Assembly (NCBI GenBank): GCA_020637195.1
Contig: JACJWK010000004.1
Location: 181,868-245,867 of the forward strand
DNA from: Microthrixaceae bacterium
GTDB lineage: Bacteria > Actinomycetota > Acidimicrobiia > Acidimicrobiales > DATDAH01
Reading direction: 5' to 3'
DNA length: 64,000 nucleotides
Shown here: piece after piece, positions 45,036-53,607 of the stretch
Numbering within the stretch: position 1 is the stretch's first letter
Layout of the letters: every line of letters begins with the position of its first letter
The notes under the pieces: generated by a model
What the model was told of the DNA's origin: nothing
Database searches by the model: none
The model's input: the letters and a program-made list of their open reading frames with translations, nothing else
Program-made: the position numbers and the translations under genes

Positions 45036-45512
45036 TTGTTCGAAGTCGGCGATCGCGTCGTGTACCCCCACCACGGCGCCGCGGTGATCGAGCGCAAAGA
45101 GAAGCGCGAGGTGTTCGGCGAGAAGCAGGAGTACCTCGTCCTCAAGATGGCCCACGGCGACCTCACCCTGTCGGTCCCGGCCGCCAACGCCGAGGCCGTG
45201 GGGATGCGCCGCCCGATCGCCCGGGAGGACGTCGAGGACCTGTTCCAGCTCCTCGCCAAGCGCGACGTCCGCGAGCCGTCGAACTGGAGCCGGCGGTTCA
45301 AGAACCACCAGGAGAAGCTCAAGTCGGGCGACGTCTACCAGGTGGCCGAGGTGGTCCGGAACCTCGCCCTGCGCGACGCCGACCGCGGCCTGTCCGCCGG
45401 CGAGAAGTCGATGCTGGTCAAGGCCCGGGGCGTGCTGGTGTCCGAGCTCAGCTTCGCCCTCGACGTCTCCGAGGACGAGGCGCTCGACCAGGTCACCCAG
45501 CAGCTCACCTAG
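45036..45512 (+). CDS. carD: CarD family RNA polymerase-binding transcription factor
   Basis: CarD binds the RNA polymerase beta subunit and stabilises open complexes at rRNA and other promoters. The 158-residue protein has the N-terminal RNAP-interaction domain (FEVGDRVVYPHHGAAVIERK to VGMRRPI) and the helical DNA-binding domain (NWSRRFKNHQEKLKSGD, LALRDADRGLSAGEK). It starts with TTG at 45036, six bases after CAGGAG; longer in-frame starts have no family support. It is expected to be essential. Confidence 0.93.
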   Translation: MFEVGDRVVYPHHGAAVIERKEKREVFGEKQEYLVLKMAHGDLTLSVPAANAEAVGMRRPIAREDVEDLFQLLAKRDVREPSNWSRRFKNHQEKLKSGDVYQVAEVVRNLALRDADRGLSAGEKSMLVKARGVLVSELSFALDVSEDEALDQVTQQLT

Positions 45513-45544
45513 CCCGGGCCCACGCCGCGCCCGACCCGCCGGGC

Positions 45545-45565
45545 GACCGCCCCGCCCGGGCGGTC
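45545..45565 (+). terminator. Hairpin after carD
   Basis: GACCGCCC at 45545-45552 pairs with GGGCGGTC at 45558-45565 across a 5-nt loop, 30 bases after the carD stop. Confidence 0.55.
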
Positions 45566-45575
45566 GTGCCGGCGG

Positions 45576-45960
45576 TCAGCTGCCGCCGCTGCTCGTCACC
45601 GGCGCGGGCGCCGGGGCCAGGGCGGGCGCCGGCGCAGGGGCGGGCGCCGGGGCGGGGGCGGCGCGGCGGTGCCGACCCGCCCGATCCTGACGAGCTCCCG
45701 GCCGACGAGCCGGATCCCCCTGACAGCTGGATCCGCTCGACCCGCCCGCGGCGGGGACCTCGACGAACCGCAGCTTGATGATGATGATGCGGCAGCGCCG
45801 TGGTCGACGTCGTGGTGGACACCGGACGAGGCCACCACCGGGGCGTCGTTGATGGTCGCCTCGGGCGGGTTGGCCAGCCCATCGCAGCCACGGGCCGAAG
45901 GCGCCGCCGTGGTGGCAGCGCCAGCCGTGAGCACTCGGGTCGTGGCCGCCGCGTAGGCCG
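45576..45960 (-). pseudogene. Frame-disrupted secreted protein, paralogue of the next gene
   Basis: Pieces in three minus-strand frames fit one protein: TTRVLTAGAATTAA (signal-like), LANPPEATINDAPVV, VSTTTSTTALP, IIIIKLRFVEVPAAGGSSGSS (in two parts) and APAPAPAPALAPAPAP ending VTSSGGS at 45576. The middle part parallels TTTTEAPAPDVTVIYQDVPV of the gene at 46025-46480. At least two frameshifts separate the pieces. No function is known. It may be a recent pseudogene or carry sequence errors. Confidence 0.45.
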
Positions 45961-46024
45961 GCGGCGCCTCGCGCCTCCGGGGGCCGACGCTGCTGCCGCC
46001 CCGCGTCGAGTCAGTCGCCAGGTG

Positions 46025-46480
46025 TCACGGGCGCTCAGTCATCGTCCTCGTCGTGGTCGTCGCCGTGGTCGTCGTAGCCGTCGTCCCCGTGGTCGTCGCC
46101 GTGGTCGTCCCCGTCGTCGTCGCTGGTGGCCGTCGCAGTCCGGCGGCGCCGGGCGGGGGCCGGTGCGGCGGTCGCCGGCGTCGGCGCCGCGGGGCCGAGC
46201 CCTCGAACCCGCCCGCCGAGCCGCCGCCCGACCCGCCGCCGGTGGTGGCGACGCCGCCCGAGGGGACGGGGACGTCCTGGTAGATCACGGTCACGTCGGG
46301 AGCGGGCGCCTCGGTGGTCGTGGTGCTGGGCACCAGCGCGGCGGCCCCCTTCACGTCCAGGTTGCCGACCGTGCTGGCCTCGGCGCCGAGCAGGCCGAAG
46401 TTCACGGCCATCGCGGCGCCGGCGGCGGCGAGCGAGCCGGCCACGGTGCCGGCGACTGCGAGTGCCTTGCGTCGTTCCAT
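46025..46480 (-). CDS. Unknown secreted protein with probable C-terminal frameshift
   Basis: A 151-residue protein as read. The start MERRKALAVAGTVAGSLAAA is an export signal with a good ribosome site (GGGAGG). The middle part is DVTVIYQDVPVPSGG and a Gly/Ser-rich stretch. After about residue 95 the annotated frame turns Arg/Pro- and Thr-rich. A +1 frame over the same bases gives an Asp/His-rich end (SDDDGDDHGDDHGDDGYDD and so on, stop at 46035), which looks like a real metal-binding tail. A frameshift near 46195-46205 is therefore likely. The gene diverges from the two-component system. Confidence 0.55.
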   Translation of the reverse strand: MERRKALAVAGTVAGSLAAAGAAMAVNFGLLGAEASTVGNLDVKGAAALVPSTTTTEAPAPDVTVIYQDVPVPSGGVATTGGGSGGGSAGGFEGSAPRRRRRRPPHRPPPGAAGLRRPPATTTGTTTATTTGTTATTTTATTTTRTMTERP

Positions 46481-46637
46481 CGGGTTGCCTCCCTCGTCGG
46501 ACCGGCCCGTCGGGCGGTGAGCCGGTGTGCGCAACGTACGAAGGTCATCGACAACGACGAGGCAGCCTTGGGTTAAGGCTTGGCAAAGTCGCGCGGGTGT
46601 GCGGGCCCCAGGCGCCGATCCGTGCCACCGTGGTGGG

Positions 46638-47309
46638 ATGCGCCTGCTGTTGGTGGAGGACGACGACGCCATCGCCGGCCCGCTCGTGAAGGGCCTCGGG
46701 CGCGAGGGCTTCGACGTCGAGCGGGTGGGCACCGGCGAGGCCGCCTTGGCGACCGACCGCCCGGACCTCGTGCTGTTGGACCTCGGGCTGCCCGATCTCG
46801 ACGGCTACGAGGTGTGCCGGCGCCTGCGGAGCGACTCCGACGTCCCCATCATCGTGATCACCGCCCGCGGCGACGAGGTGGACCGGGTCGTCGGCCTCGA
46901 GCTCGGCGCCGACGACTACGTGGTCAAGCCGTTCGGGTTCCGTGAGCTCGTGGCCCGGATCCGCGCCGTCACCCGGCGGGCCGCATCGACCAACGACGAC
47001 GGTGACGAGGACGATCCCGTGCTGCGGGCGGGACCGGTCGAGGTCGACACGCGCACGCGGCGGGCCTCGGTGGACGGGGAGGAGGTCACGCTGACCCGCA
47101 AGGAGTTCGACCTCCTGGCGCTGCTCGCCCGCGACCCGGGCGCCACCCGCACGCGCGACGAGATCCTCGAGGAGGTCTGGGACGCGCACTGGTACGGCCC
47201 CACGAAGACCCTCGACGTCCACGTCGCGTCCCTCCGCAAGAAGCTGGGTGACCCGACCCTCATCGAGACCGTGCGGGGGGTGGGCTTCCGGCTCGGGACC
47301 GGCTCATGA
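46638..47309 (+). CDS. OmpR-family response regulator
   Basis: A 223-residue two-component regulator. The receiver domain has the acidic pair in VEDDDAI, the phospho-Asp in LVLLDLGLPDLDG (about residue 51), the conserved Lys in DYVVKPFG (about 101). The C-terminal winged helix (about 130-223) has LTRKEFDLLALLARDPGATR and TLDVHVASLRKKLGD. The ATG at 46638 is the family start. Four bases overlap the kinase gene. Confidence 0.93.
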   Translation: MRLLLVEDDDAIAGPLVKGLGREGFDVERVGTGEAALATDRPDLVLLDLGLPDLDGYEVCRRLRSDSDVPIIVITARGDEVDRVVGLELGADDYVVKPFGFRELVARIRAVTRRAASTNDDGDEDDPVLRAGPVEVDTRTRRASVDGEEVTLTRKEFDLLALLARDPGATRTRDEILEEVWDAHWYGPTKTLDVHVASLRKKLGDPTLIETVRGVGFRLGTGS

Positions 47310-48694
47310 CCCGGCGCCTGCTGCTCGGCTACCTGACGCTCACCCTCTTCGTGCTGCTCGTGCTCGAGGTGCCCCTCGGCATCTCCTACGCGGGCCGCCA
47401 GATCGACGAGCTCACGCTCGACGTCGAGCGCGACGCCGTCGCGCTGGCCTCGCTCTCGGAGGACGCGCTCGAGGGCACCATGTCGATCGACCTGCAGAGC
47501 GTCGCCGACGCGTACCAGGCGCGCACGGACGGTCGTTTGGTGATCGTCGACGCCGATGGCGTGGTCGTGGCCGACTCGGACCCCCTCCGGCCGGGTGAGC
47601 GCAGCTTCGCCAGCCGCCCGGAGGTCGCCCGGGCCCTCGACGGCGAGGTGGCCACCGGCACCCGGCGCTCGGACTCGCTGAACGAGAACCTCCTCTTCGT
47701 CGCCGTGCCCATCGCGTCGGGCGGCCAGATCCACGGCGCGCTGCGCATCACGTATCCCACGTCGACCGTCGACGCCCGGGTGTGGCGCAACTGGCTCCGC
47801 CTGGCCGCGGTCGCGATCGTCACGCTCGCGGCCGCCGCCGTGCTCGGCATCGTGTTCGCCCGATCGGTCACCCGTCCCCTCCGCCGGCTCCAGGAGACGG
47901 CGACCCGGTTCGGCCAGGGTGATCTCGACGCCCGCACGCCCACTGACGCCGGGCCGCCCGAGGTGCGCTCGCTCGCGGTCGCCTTCAACGACACCGCCTC
48001 GCGGCTGGAGGACCTCGTCACCGCCCAGGAGGCCTTCGTGGCCGACGCCTCCCACCAGCTCCGCACGCCCCTCACCGCCTTGCGCCTCCAGCTCGAGAAC
48101 GTCCAGGCCGAGATCGACCCGGAGCACGGCGAGGACGTCGATGCCGCGCTGCGTGAGGTCGAGCGCCTGTCGCGGCTCGTCGACGGCCTCCTCGCCCTGG
48201 CGCGTGCGGAGCGGACCTCGCCGACGGTCACCGCCGAGCCCGTCGACCTCGCCGACCTGCTCCGCGAGCGCGGTGAGGTGTGGGCGTCGGTGGCGTCCGA
48301 CCAGGGCGTCGAGCTGGTCACGGTGTTCGCCCCCCACCTCGCCGCCGCCTGGGCCACACCCGACCACGTGGCCGGGGTGATCGACAACCTGCTCGCCAAC
48401 GCGCTCGACGTGTCGCCGGACGGGGGGTCGGTCACCCTGTCGTGCACCGGCGGCGGCAACGGCACCGTCGAGGCCCACGTCGTCGACGAGGGCCCGGGGC
48501 TCTCCGAGGAGGAGCGCACGCGGGTGTTCGACCGGTTCTGGACGTCGTCCACCGGGGGTCCCCGGCTGGGCGGGAGCGGCCTCGGCCTCCCGATCGCCCG
48601 GCGACTCGCCCGCCTCGACGGTGGCGACCTCGAGCTGCGGGCGGCGGACGGCGGCGGGATCGACGCCGTCCTGTCGCTGCCGGCGGCGCGCTGA
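47306..48694 (+). CDS. Sensor histidine kinase
   Basis: The 462-residue partner of the preceding response regulator. Two transmembrane helices (about 5-28 and 155-183) enclose an extracytoplasmic sensor domain of about 125 residues. A HAMP linker follows, then the phosphoacceptor helix ASHQLRTPLTALRLQ (His near 253) and an ATP-binding domain with N box DNLLANALDVSPDGG, G1 VDEGPGLSEEE, and G2 GGSGLGLPIARRLA. The stimulus is unknown. The divergent secreted proteins and the downstream lipoprotein are possible targets or partners. Confidence 0.92.
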   Translation: MTRRLLLGYLTLTLFVLLVLEVPLGISYAGRQIDELTLDVERDAVALASLSEDALEGTMSIDLQSVADAYQARTDGRLVIVDADGVVVADSDPLRPGERSFASRPEVARALDGEVATGTRRSDSLNENLLFVAVPIASGGQIHGALRITYPTSTVDARVWRNWLRLAAVAIVTLAAAAVLGIVFARSVTRPLRRLQETATRFGQGDLDARTPTDAGPPEVRSLAVAFNDTASRLEDLVTAQEAFVADASHQLRTPLTALRLQLENVQAEIDPEHGEDVDAALREVERLSRLVDGLLALARAERTSPTVTAEPVDLADLLRERGEVWASVASDQGVELVTVFAPHLAAAWATPDHVAGVIDNLLANALDVSPDGGSVTLSCTGGGNGTVEAHVVDEGPGLSEEERTRVFDRFWTSSTGGPRLGGSGLGLPIARRLARLDGGDLELRAADGGGIDAVLSLPAAR

Positions 48695-48713
48695 GGCGCC
48701 CAGGCCCCGGCCG

Positions 48714-48719
48714 TACACT
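48714..48719 (+). promoter_or_regulatory. -10 element TACACT before the esterase gene
   Basis: TACACT is six bases before the GTG at 48726 and decides the start, because the longer in-frame start at 48621 lies inside the kinase gene. Confidence 0.55.
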
Positions 48720-48725
48720 CGCCCG

Positions 48726-49862
48726 GTGGCCAGGGGGATCGTGCGCAGCGGACGGCTCGCCGTCGCCGCCCTCGCCGTCGTCGCCGTCGGGCTGCTGCTG
48801 GCCGGCTGCCGCGACGGCGACCCCGACGCGGAGCGATCGGCAGCGGCGGCTCCGTCGGCGGACGAGGCGGAGGCCGCCCCCGTGGCCTCGGAGGGGTGCG
48901 GCGATCGCGGCCCGGCCCCGGGGTCGTCCGATCGGCGCCTCGTGACCGCGGGGACCGAGCGGGAGTACCGCCGACACGTCCCGGCGGGCTACGACCCGGC
49001 CACCCCGGCGCCGCTCGTCGTCGACCTGCACGGCCTCACGATGTCGGCCTCACTCGAGGCGGCGCTCACCGGCATGGAGGCGCTGGCCGACGAGGAGGGC
49101 TTCCTCGTGGTCACGCCCCAGGGTCTCGGCGACATCCCGTTCTGGAACTACGTGTCGGCGGGGATCGCCGACGACGACGTCTCGTTCCTCGGGGCGCTCG
49201 TGGCGCAGGTGGGAGCGGACCTGTGCGTCGACACCTCCCGCGTGTACGCCACCGGCATCTCCAACGGCGGGCTGATGTCGTCCGCCCTCGCCTGCCGGCT
49301 CCCGCAGGTCTTCGCCGCGGTGGCGCCCGTCGCCGGGGTCACCTTCCTCGACGGCTGCGAGGACGGGCCGCCCGTCCCGTACCAGGCCACCTACGGGACC
49401 GCCGACGACGTGCTGCCCTACGGTGGCGGCCTCGGCGCCCAGTTGCAGGGGTTCCTGTCCGCCAACCCCCTCGACGCGTCCGCGGCCTCGGCCGGGGATC
49501 AGCAGGACCAGATCTCGGCCATCGCCTTCCCGCCGGTCGACGACACCCTGGCCCGCTGGGCCGCCCGCAACGGGTGCGCCGACGACCCCGTCGAGGAGCG
49601 GGTGTCGCCCGAGGTGGTCCGACGCTCGTGGCCCGGCTGCGACGACGAGGCCGAGGTGGTGCTGTACCTGGTCGAGGGCGGGGGGCACACCTGGCCGGGC
49701 ACGCCGCTGCTCGGCGGTCGAGGCGGGCAGGGGGACGGCGGTGGCGGTGGTGCCGACCCGGCGGCCGGCGGGCTCGCGTCGGTGGCGGGGCGCACCACCG
49801 ACGACATCAGCGCCACCGAGCTGGCCTGGGCGTTCTTCGAGCGGCACCGGCTCGATCCCTGA
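48726..49862 (+). CDS. Lipoprotein esterase of the poly(3-hydroxybutyrate) depolymerase/LpqC family
   Basis: A 378-residue alpha/beta hydrolase exported as a lipoprotein: VAVGLLLAGCRDGD gives the lipobox LAGC with Cys near residue 22. The domain includes PLVVDLHGLTMSA (oxyanion region), the nucleophile in VYATGISNGGLMSS (Ser near 180), VEGGGHTWPG with the catalytic histidine near 320, and a Gly-rich loop. This is the PHB-depolymerase-like/LpqC group; feruloyl esterase activity is an alternative. The natural substrate is unknown. Confidence 0.82.
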   Translation: MARGIVRSGRLAVAALAVVAVGLLLAGCRDGDPDAERSAAAAPSADEAEAAPVASEGCGDRGPAPGSSDRRLVTAGTEREYRRHVPAGYDPATPAPLVVDLHGLTMSASLEAALTGMEALADEEGFLVVTPQGLGDIPFWNYVSAGIADDDVSFLGALVAQVGADLCVDTSRVYATGISNGGLMSSALACRLPQVFAAVAPVAGVTFLDGCEDGPPVPYQATYGTADDVLPYGGGLGAQLQGFLSANPLDASAASAGDQQDQISAIAFPPVDDTLARWAARNGCADDPVEERVSPEVVRRSWPGCDDEAEVVLYLVEGGGHTWPGTPLLGGRGGQGDGGGGGADPAAGGLASVAGRTTDDISATELAWAFFERHRLDP

Positions 49863-49887
49863 CGGGGCCGGGCGCTCGCCGTCGCGT

Positions 49888-50703
49888 TCAGCCCGCGCCG
49901 AGGCGGCGCAGCAGGCTGGGCGGCACGCCGGTGTCGCCGCGGGCCAGCATCGCGGCGCGCTCCACGTTCACCTCGTCCCACGACCGTCCCGACCAGCGGT
50001 CCCACGGCCCCGACGGCAGCGCGCCCGGATCGCCGTCGGCCTCCGCGCACGACCACAGGTACGCCTGGAGGGCGAGCACGTCATCGGCACCCCCGACGGG
50101 GCCGTGGCCGGGCACGATCACCTCCCCGAGGTCGGTCACCGCGGCAAGAGCGTCGGCCCACGCGACCGGGTCACCCTGGAACGCCACCGGGGTGACGCCG
50201 AAGGAGCACATGGCGCCGGCGAAGACCACGCCGGCACCGGGCACGACGGCCACGAGGTTCTCCTCCATCTGTCCGGCCAGCGGCACCACCCGGACGGCCC
50301 CGCTGACGTAGCTGGCCTCGGCCACGACGTGGCTGACCGGTCGCGTGCGGAGCTCGTCGTCGAACTCGGGCGCGAGGTCGGGGAACAGCCGGCGGTACGC
50401 GTCGACGTTGGGCGCCTGGTCGAGATGGGCGCTGGTCTGCGCAGTGCCGTAGACCGCGGCCCGGGCGAAGCGGGGCGACCCCCCGACGAAGGGGATGTGG
50501 CTGCCGGTCAGCACCACCCGGCGGACCGGCGGGCCGAGGGCGTCGACGGCCGCCCCGAAGGGCTGCCACTGCGACGGCACGCAGAGCGTGTCGACGACGG
50601 TGGTGCCGTCCTCCTCCACCACCACCCCGGCGTTGGGGTGGCCGGGAGCGGGCGCCGGATCGAGCCAGGCGTGCACCCCCGGGGCCAGCGTCGTGAGGCT
50701 CAC
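49888..50703 (-). CDS. Metallo-beta-lactamase-fold protein with a degenerate metal site
   Basis: The 271-residue protein has the alternating strands of the MBL fold (GVHAWLDPAP, NAGVVVEEDGTTVVDTL, RRVVLTGSHIPFVGG, and VIVPGHGPVGG). At the place of HxHxDH it has GSHIPF, so three of four ligands are replaced. In the second cluster QMEENLVAVVP replaces the usual AHTxxD region, and the FAGD aspartate is Ala. Only the final GHG histidine remains. Hydrolase activity is doubtful. The GTG start overlaps the stop of the SnoaL-like gene, so the two proteins are made together. Confidence 0.75.
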   Translation of the reverse strand: MSLTTLAPGVHAWLDPAPAPGHPNAGVVVEEDGTTVVDTLCVPSQWQPFGAAVDALGPPVRRVVLTGSHIPFVGGSPRFARAAVYGTAQTSAHLDQAPNVDAYRRLFPDLAPEFDDELRTRPVSHVVAEASYVSGAVRVVPLAGQMEENLVAVVPGAGVVFAGAMCSFGVTPVAFQGDPVAWADALAAVTDLGEVIVPGHGPVGGADDVLALQAYLWSCAEADGDPGALPSGPWDRWSGRSWDEVNVERAAMLARGDTGVPPSLLRRLGAG

Positions 50704-51164
50704 AGGTCGATCAGCAGGTGGCGGCTGAGGTCGCCGTGGAGCTCGGGGATCATGCGCCGCTCGACGAAGCGCCACGCCCCGTCGCCGTCGCGCTCGAAGC
50801 GGTCCAGGTAGCGCCCGCTGATGATCGCCTGGAGCGGGAAGTCGGGCAGGGCCTGCAGCACGGTGAAGGAGGAGCGGGCCGTGGCGGTCGAGCCGTCGTC
50901 GTCGACGTCGACCATGACGTTCGTCGTGACGTGCTTGGTGTGGGGGGTGCCGTCGTCCTCGTACCGCCGGGTGGTGGCCACGTAGAGGGCCTCGACCGCC
51001 TCGGCGCCGCGCGCCAGCTCGGTGCCGTCCTCGAGGGCGACGGCGCCGTCGGCGAACAGCGCGCCCACGCCGGCGAAGTCGCCGGCGTCCACCCGCTCGG
51101 CGTAGGTGAACAGCAGCCGCTCGATCGAGAGCGTCGGGTCATCGCGGCCGGTCACGGGCGTCAC
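50700..51164 (-). CDS. SnoaL/NTF2-like family protein
   Basis: A 154-residue protein of the SnoaL-like cone-shaped fold (about 15-150): LLFTYAERVDAGDFAGVGALF, then HTKHVTTNVMVDVDDDGSTA and GRYLDRFERDGDGAWRFVERR. This fold often serves as a small-molecule isomerase, hydrolase or dehydratase, but the active residues cannot be assigned. The GTG at 51164 is preferred to upstream starts because TAACGT lies seven bases before it on the minus strand. It is translated together with the MBL-fold protein. Confidence 0.8.
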   Translation of the reverse strand: MTPVTGRDDPTLSIERLLFTYAERVDAGDFAGVGALFADGAVALEDGTELARGAEAVEALYVATTRRYEDDGTPHTKHVTTNVMVDVDDDGSTATARSSFTVLQALPDFPLQAIISGRYLDRFERDGDGAWRFVERRMIPELHGDLSRHLLIDL

Positions 51165-51171
51165 GTCGTCG

Positions 51172-51177
51172 ACGTTA
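51172..51177 (-). promoter_or_regulatory. -10 element TAACGT before the SnoaL-like gene
   Basis: Minus-strand TAACGT with a 7-base gap to the GTG. Confidence 0.5.
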
Positions 51178-51267
51178 GGGGACGGGCGGGCGGCCGGGGA
51201 CGGGGTGACCTTCGCCTCTGTCTCCCGCACCGGAGCGGCGCGACGGTCAGGCGTGAGGTGAGGCGCC

Positions 51268-52647
51268 ATGTTGAGGATCTGGGTCGCTCGCATGATCGTG
51301 CTGGTGCTGTCGATCTCGGTCGTGGTGATGAGCGACCCGGGCGTCGGCGGGGCGAGCGAGCCGCCACCCACGCCGCTCACCGCCTGGGGTCAGCGCGGGC
51401 AGGATCCGGGGGAGTTCTCCTGGCTCGAGTGGGTCGCGGTCGCTCCCGACGGCGACGTCTACACCTCCGAGCTCTGGGGTCAACGGGTCCAGCACTTCTC
51501 CGCGGACGGGGAACTGCTCGGCTGGTGGGGGACCTTCGGGGAGGATCCTGGCGAGTTCACCGCACCGGAGGGCATCGCCATCGACGCCGACGGCTACGTG
51601 TACGTCGTGGACAGCTACCGGATCCAGAAGTACACGGCCGGCGGAACCTTCGTGACCGAGTGGGGGGACTGGGGTCAGGTCGGGGGTGGCCTGTTCCAGT
51701 CGCCGACCGGCATCGCCGTCGACGACGGGTTCGTCTACGTGGTCGATGCAGGGAACAACCGGATCCAGAAGTTCACCTCGGACGGGGTCTTCGTCACCGC
51801 GTGGGGGAACCCGAACCCGCTCCCCGGGTCCGGCAACGGCCGGTTCGATTCCCCCGAGGGCATCGCCGTGCACGAGGGCACCGTCTACGTGGCCGACTCG
51901 TTCAACCACCGCATCCAGCGGTTCTCGACCACCGGCACGTTCCTCGGTGCCTGGGGCACCAACGGCACCGGCCCGGGCCAGTTCCAGGGGCCGAAGGGCG
52001 TCGGCGTCGACGGGGACGGCGACGTGTACGTCTCCGATGTGGGCAACGACCGGGTCCAGAAGTTCACCGCCACCGGCACCTTCGTGAGCGCCTGGGGTCG
52101 CCAGGGGCCGGCCCTCGGCGAGTTCGAGGATCCCTGGGGGGTGGCGCTCGACCAGACCACCGGCGATCTCTACGTGGCCGAGCTCAACAACGACCGGGTC
52201 CAGGCCTTCGGGTACCGGGGGCGGCCCGACGCCCAGATCAAGAAGGGCGCGACGGGCCTCGTGGTCGGCAAGGACGTCTACAACACCACCGGCGTCGGGC
52301 AGACGCGTTGGGGTGCGGCCCGCCGGGGCGGTTCCGTCACCTACTTCGTGAACCTCCAGAACGACGCAGCCTTTCCCGAGGCCCTCCGCCTGCGGGGCAC
52401 GGCGTCGACCACGCGCTTCCGGGTCCGCTACTTCGACTCGACGGGCACCGATATCACCAGGGGGGTCAAGACCGGCACGTTCGCGACCCCGACCCTCGCT
52501 CCCGGCGCCAAGTTCAAGGTCAAGGTGGTGGTGACCGTGCGCTCGAGCGCGCCGGCCGGCGCCAGGCTCGCCGGCAGCCTGAAGGCGACCTCGAGCACGC
52601 ACCCGACGTTCAAGGACAAGGTGGTCTTCGTCACCCGCCGCATCTGA
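51268..52647 (+). CDS. Secreted NHL-repeat beta-propeller protein
   Basis: A 459-residue protein with a signal segment (MLRIWVARMIVLVLSISVVV). About six NHL-like repeats occupy residues 38-320, each with a core such as GIAVDDGFVYVVDAGNNRIQKF and a preceding WGxxGxxPGxF turn. The C-terminal 120 residues form a separate beta-rich domain (VTYFVNLQNDAAFPEALRLR, FRVRYFDSTGTDITRGV), similar to surface-protein sandwich domains. NHL propellers usually bind proteins or carbohydrate. The gene has no obvious operon partner. Confidence 0.82.
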   Translation: MLRIWVARMIVLVLSISVVVMSDPGVGGASEPPPTPLTAWGQRGQDPGEFSWLEWVAVAPDGDVYTSELWGQRVQHFSADGELLGWWGTFGEDPGEFTAPEGIAIDADGYVYVVDSYRIQKYTAGGTFVTEWGDWGQVGGGLFQSPTGIAVDDGFVYVVDAGNNRIQKFTSDGVFVTAWGNPNPLPGSGNGRFDSPEGIAVHEGTVYVADSFNHRIQRFSTTGTFLGAWGTNGTGPGQFQGPKGVGVDGDGDVYVSDVGNDRVQKFTATGTFVSAWGRQGPALGEFEDPWGVALDQTTGDLYVAELNNDRVQAFGYRGRPDAQIKKGATGLVVGKDVYNTTGVGQTRWGAARRGGSVTYFVNLQNDAAFPEALRLRGTASTTRFRVRYFDSTGTDITRGVKTGTFATPTLAPGAKFKVKVVVTVRSSAPAGARLAGSLKATSSTHPTFKDKVVFVTRRI

Positions 52648-52686
52648 GCGCCCGGGGGAGCGTCGCCGCGCCAGACTGACCGCCCC

Positions 52687-53550
52687 ATGGGCATCGTGTT
52701 CGCGCTCCTCGCCGCCACCAGCTACGGCGCCGGCGACTTCTTCGGCGGTCTGGCCGCGCGCCACGCCCCCGTCGTGCGGGTGACGCTGCTCTCCCAGGTG
52801 GTGGGCGCGCTGCTGCTCGTGGTGCTGGTCCCGCTCGTCGGCGGCGACCCCTCTGCCCGGGCGCTCGCGGTCGGCGCCGCCGCGGGCCTGGCCGGCGCGC
52901 TGGCGCTGCTGGTCTTCTACCGGGCGATGGGCTCGGGCTCCATGAGCGTGGTCGCCCCGGTCTCGGCGCTGGCGTCGGCCGCGATCCCGGTGGTGGTGGG
53001 CCTGGCGACGGGCGAGGACCCCGCGCCGGTGGCCCTCGTGGGAGTCGCGGTGGCGCTGGCCGCGATCGGCCTGGTCAGCCAACACGGGCCACCCGCGGCG
53101 GACGACACCGAGCTCGACCGGCAGGAGCCGGGCACGTCGCGTCGCACCACGCTGCTGCTCGGGCTCCTCGCCGGCACGCTCTTCGCCACGGTCTTCCTCC
53201 TGTTCGACCACGTGTCGGACGACGCCGGGCTGTGGCCCCTCGTCGGTGCACGGGTGGCCTCGGTGCCGTTCCTGTTGCTCGTCGCGCTCGTCACCCGCAC
53301 CGCGCTGCGACCCGGCTCCGGCACCACGCGGATCATCGTGGCGTGTGGCGTGTTCGACATGGGCGCCAACGCCTTCCTGGTCCTCGCCTTCGGCAGCGGC
53401 CTGCTCGTCCTGGTGGCGGTCATCTCGTCGCTGTACCCGGCCAGCACCCTGGTGCTGGCGCGGGTCGTGCTGAACGAGCGCGTGACGCGGGTGCAGGCCA
53501 CGGGCCTGGCGGTGGCGGCGTGCGCCGTCGTGCTCATCGCCCTCGCCTGA
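52687..53550 (+). CDS. EamA/DMT-family transporter
   Basis: A 287-residue membrane protein with about ten hydrophobic helices in two repeated EamA halves (first AATSYGAGDFFGGLAAR and VFYRAMGSGSMSVVAPVSAL, second LVLVAVISSLYPASTLVLARVVLNE). Members export amino acids or other metabolites. The substrate cannot be predicted. A strong hairpin follows the stop. Confidence 0.85.
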   Translation: MGIVFALLAATSYGAGDFFGGLAARHAPVVRVTLLSQVVGALLLVVLVPLVGGDPSARALAVGAAAGLAGALALLVFYRAMGSGSMSVVAPVSALASAAIPVVVGLATGEDPAPVALVGVAVALAAIGLVSQHGPPAADDTELDRQEPGTSRRTTLLLGLLAGTLFATVFLLFDHVSDDAGLWPLVGARVASVPFLLLVALVTRTALRPGSGTTRIIVACGVFDMGANAFLVLAFGSGLLVLVAVISSLYPASTLVLARVVLNERVTRVQATGLAVAACAVVLIALA

Positions 53551-53558
53551 CCGCCGAC

Positions 53559-53582
53559 CCGTGCCGGCGTGCGCCGGCACGG
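53559..53582. terminator. Bidirectional hairpin between EamA and DUF1501 genes
   Basis: CCGTGCCGGCG at 53559-53569 pairs with CGCCGGCACGG at 53572-53582, an 11-bp stem in the gap between two convergent genes. Confidence 0.65.
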
Positions 53583-53607
53583 CGGGAGGGGGGCGATCCT
53601 CGCCGGC

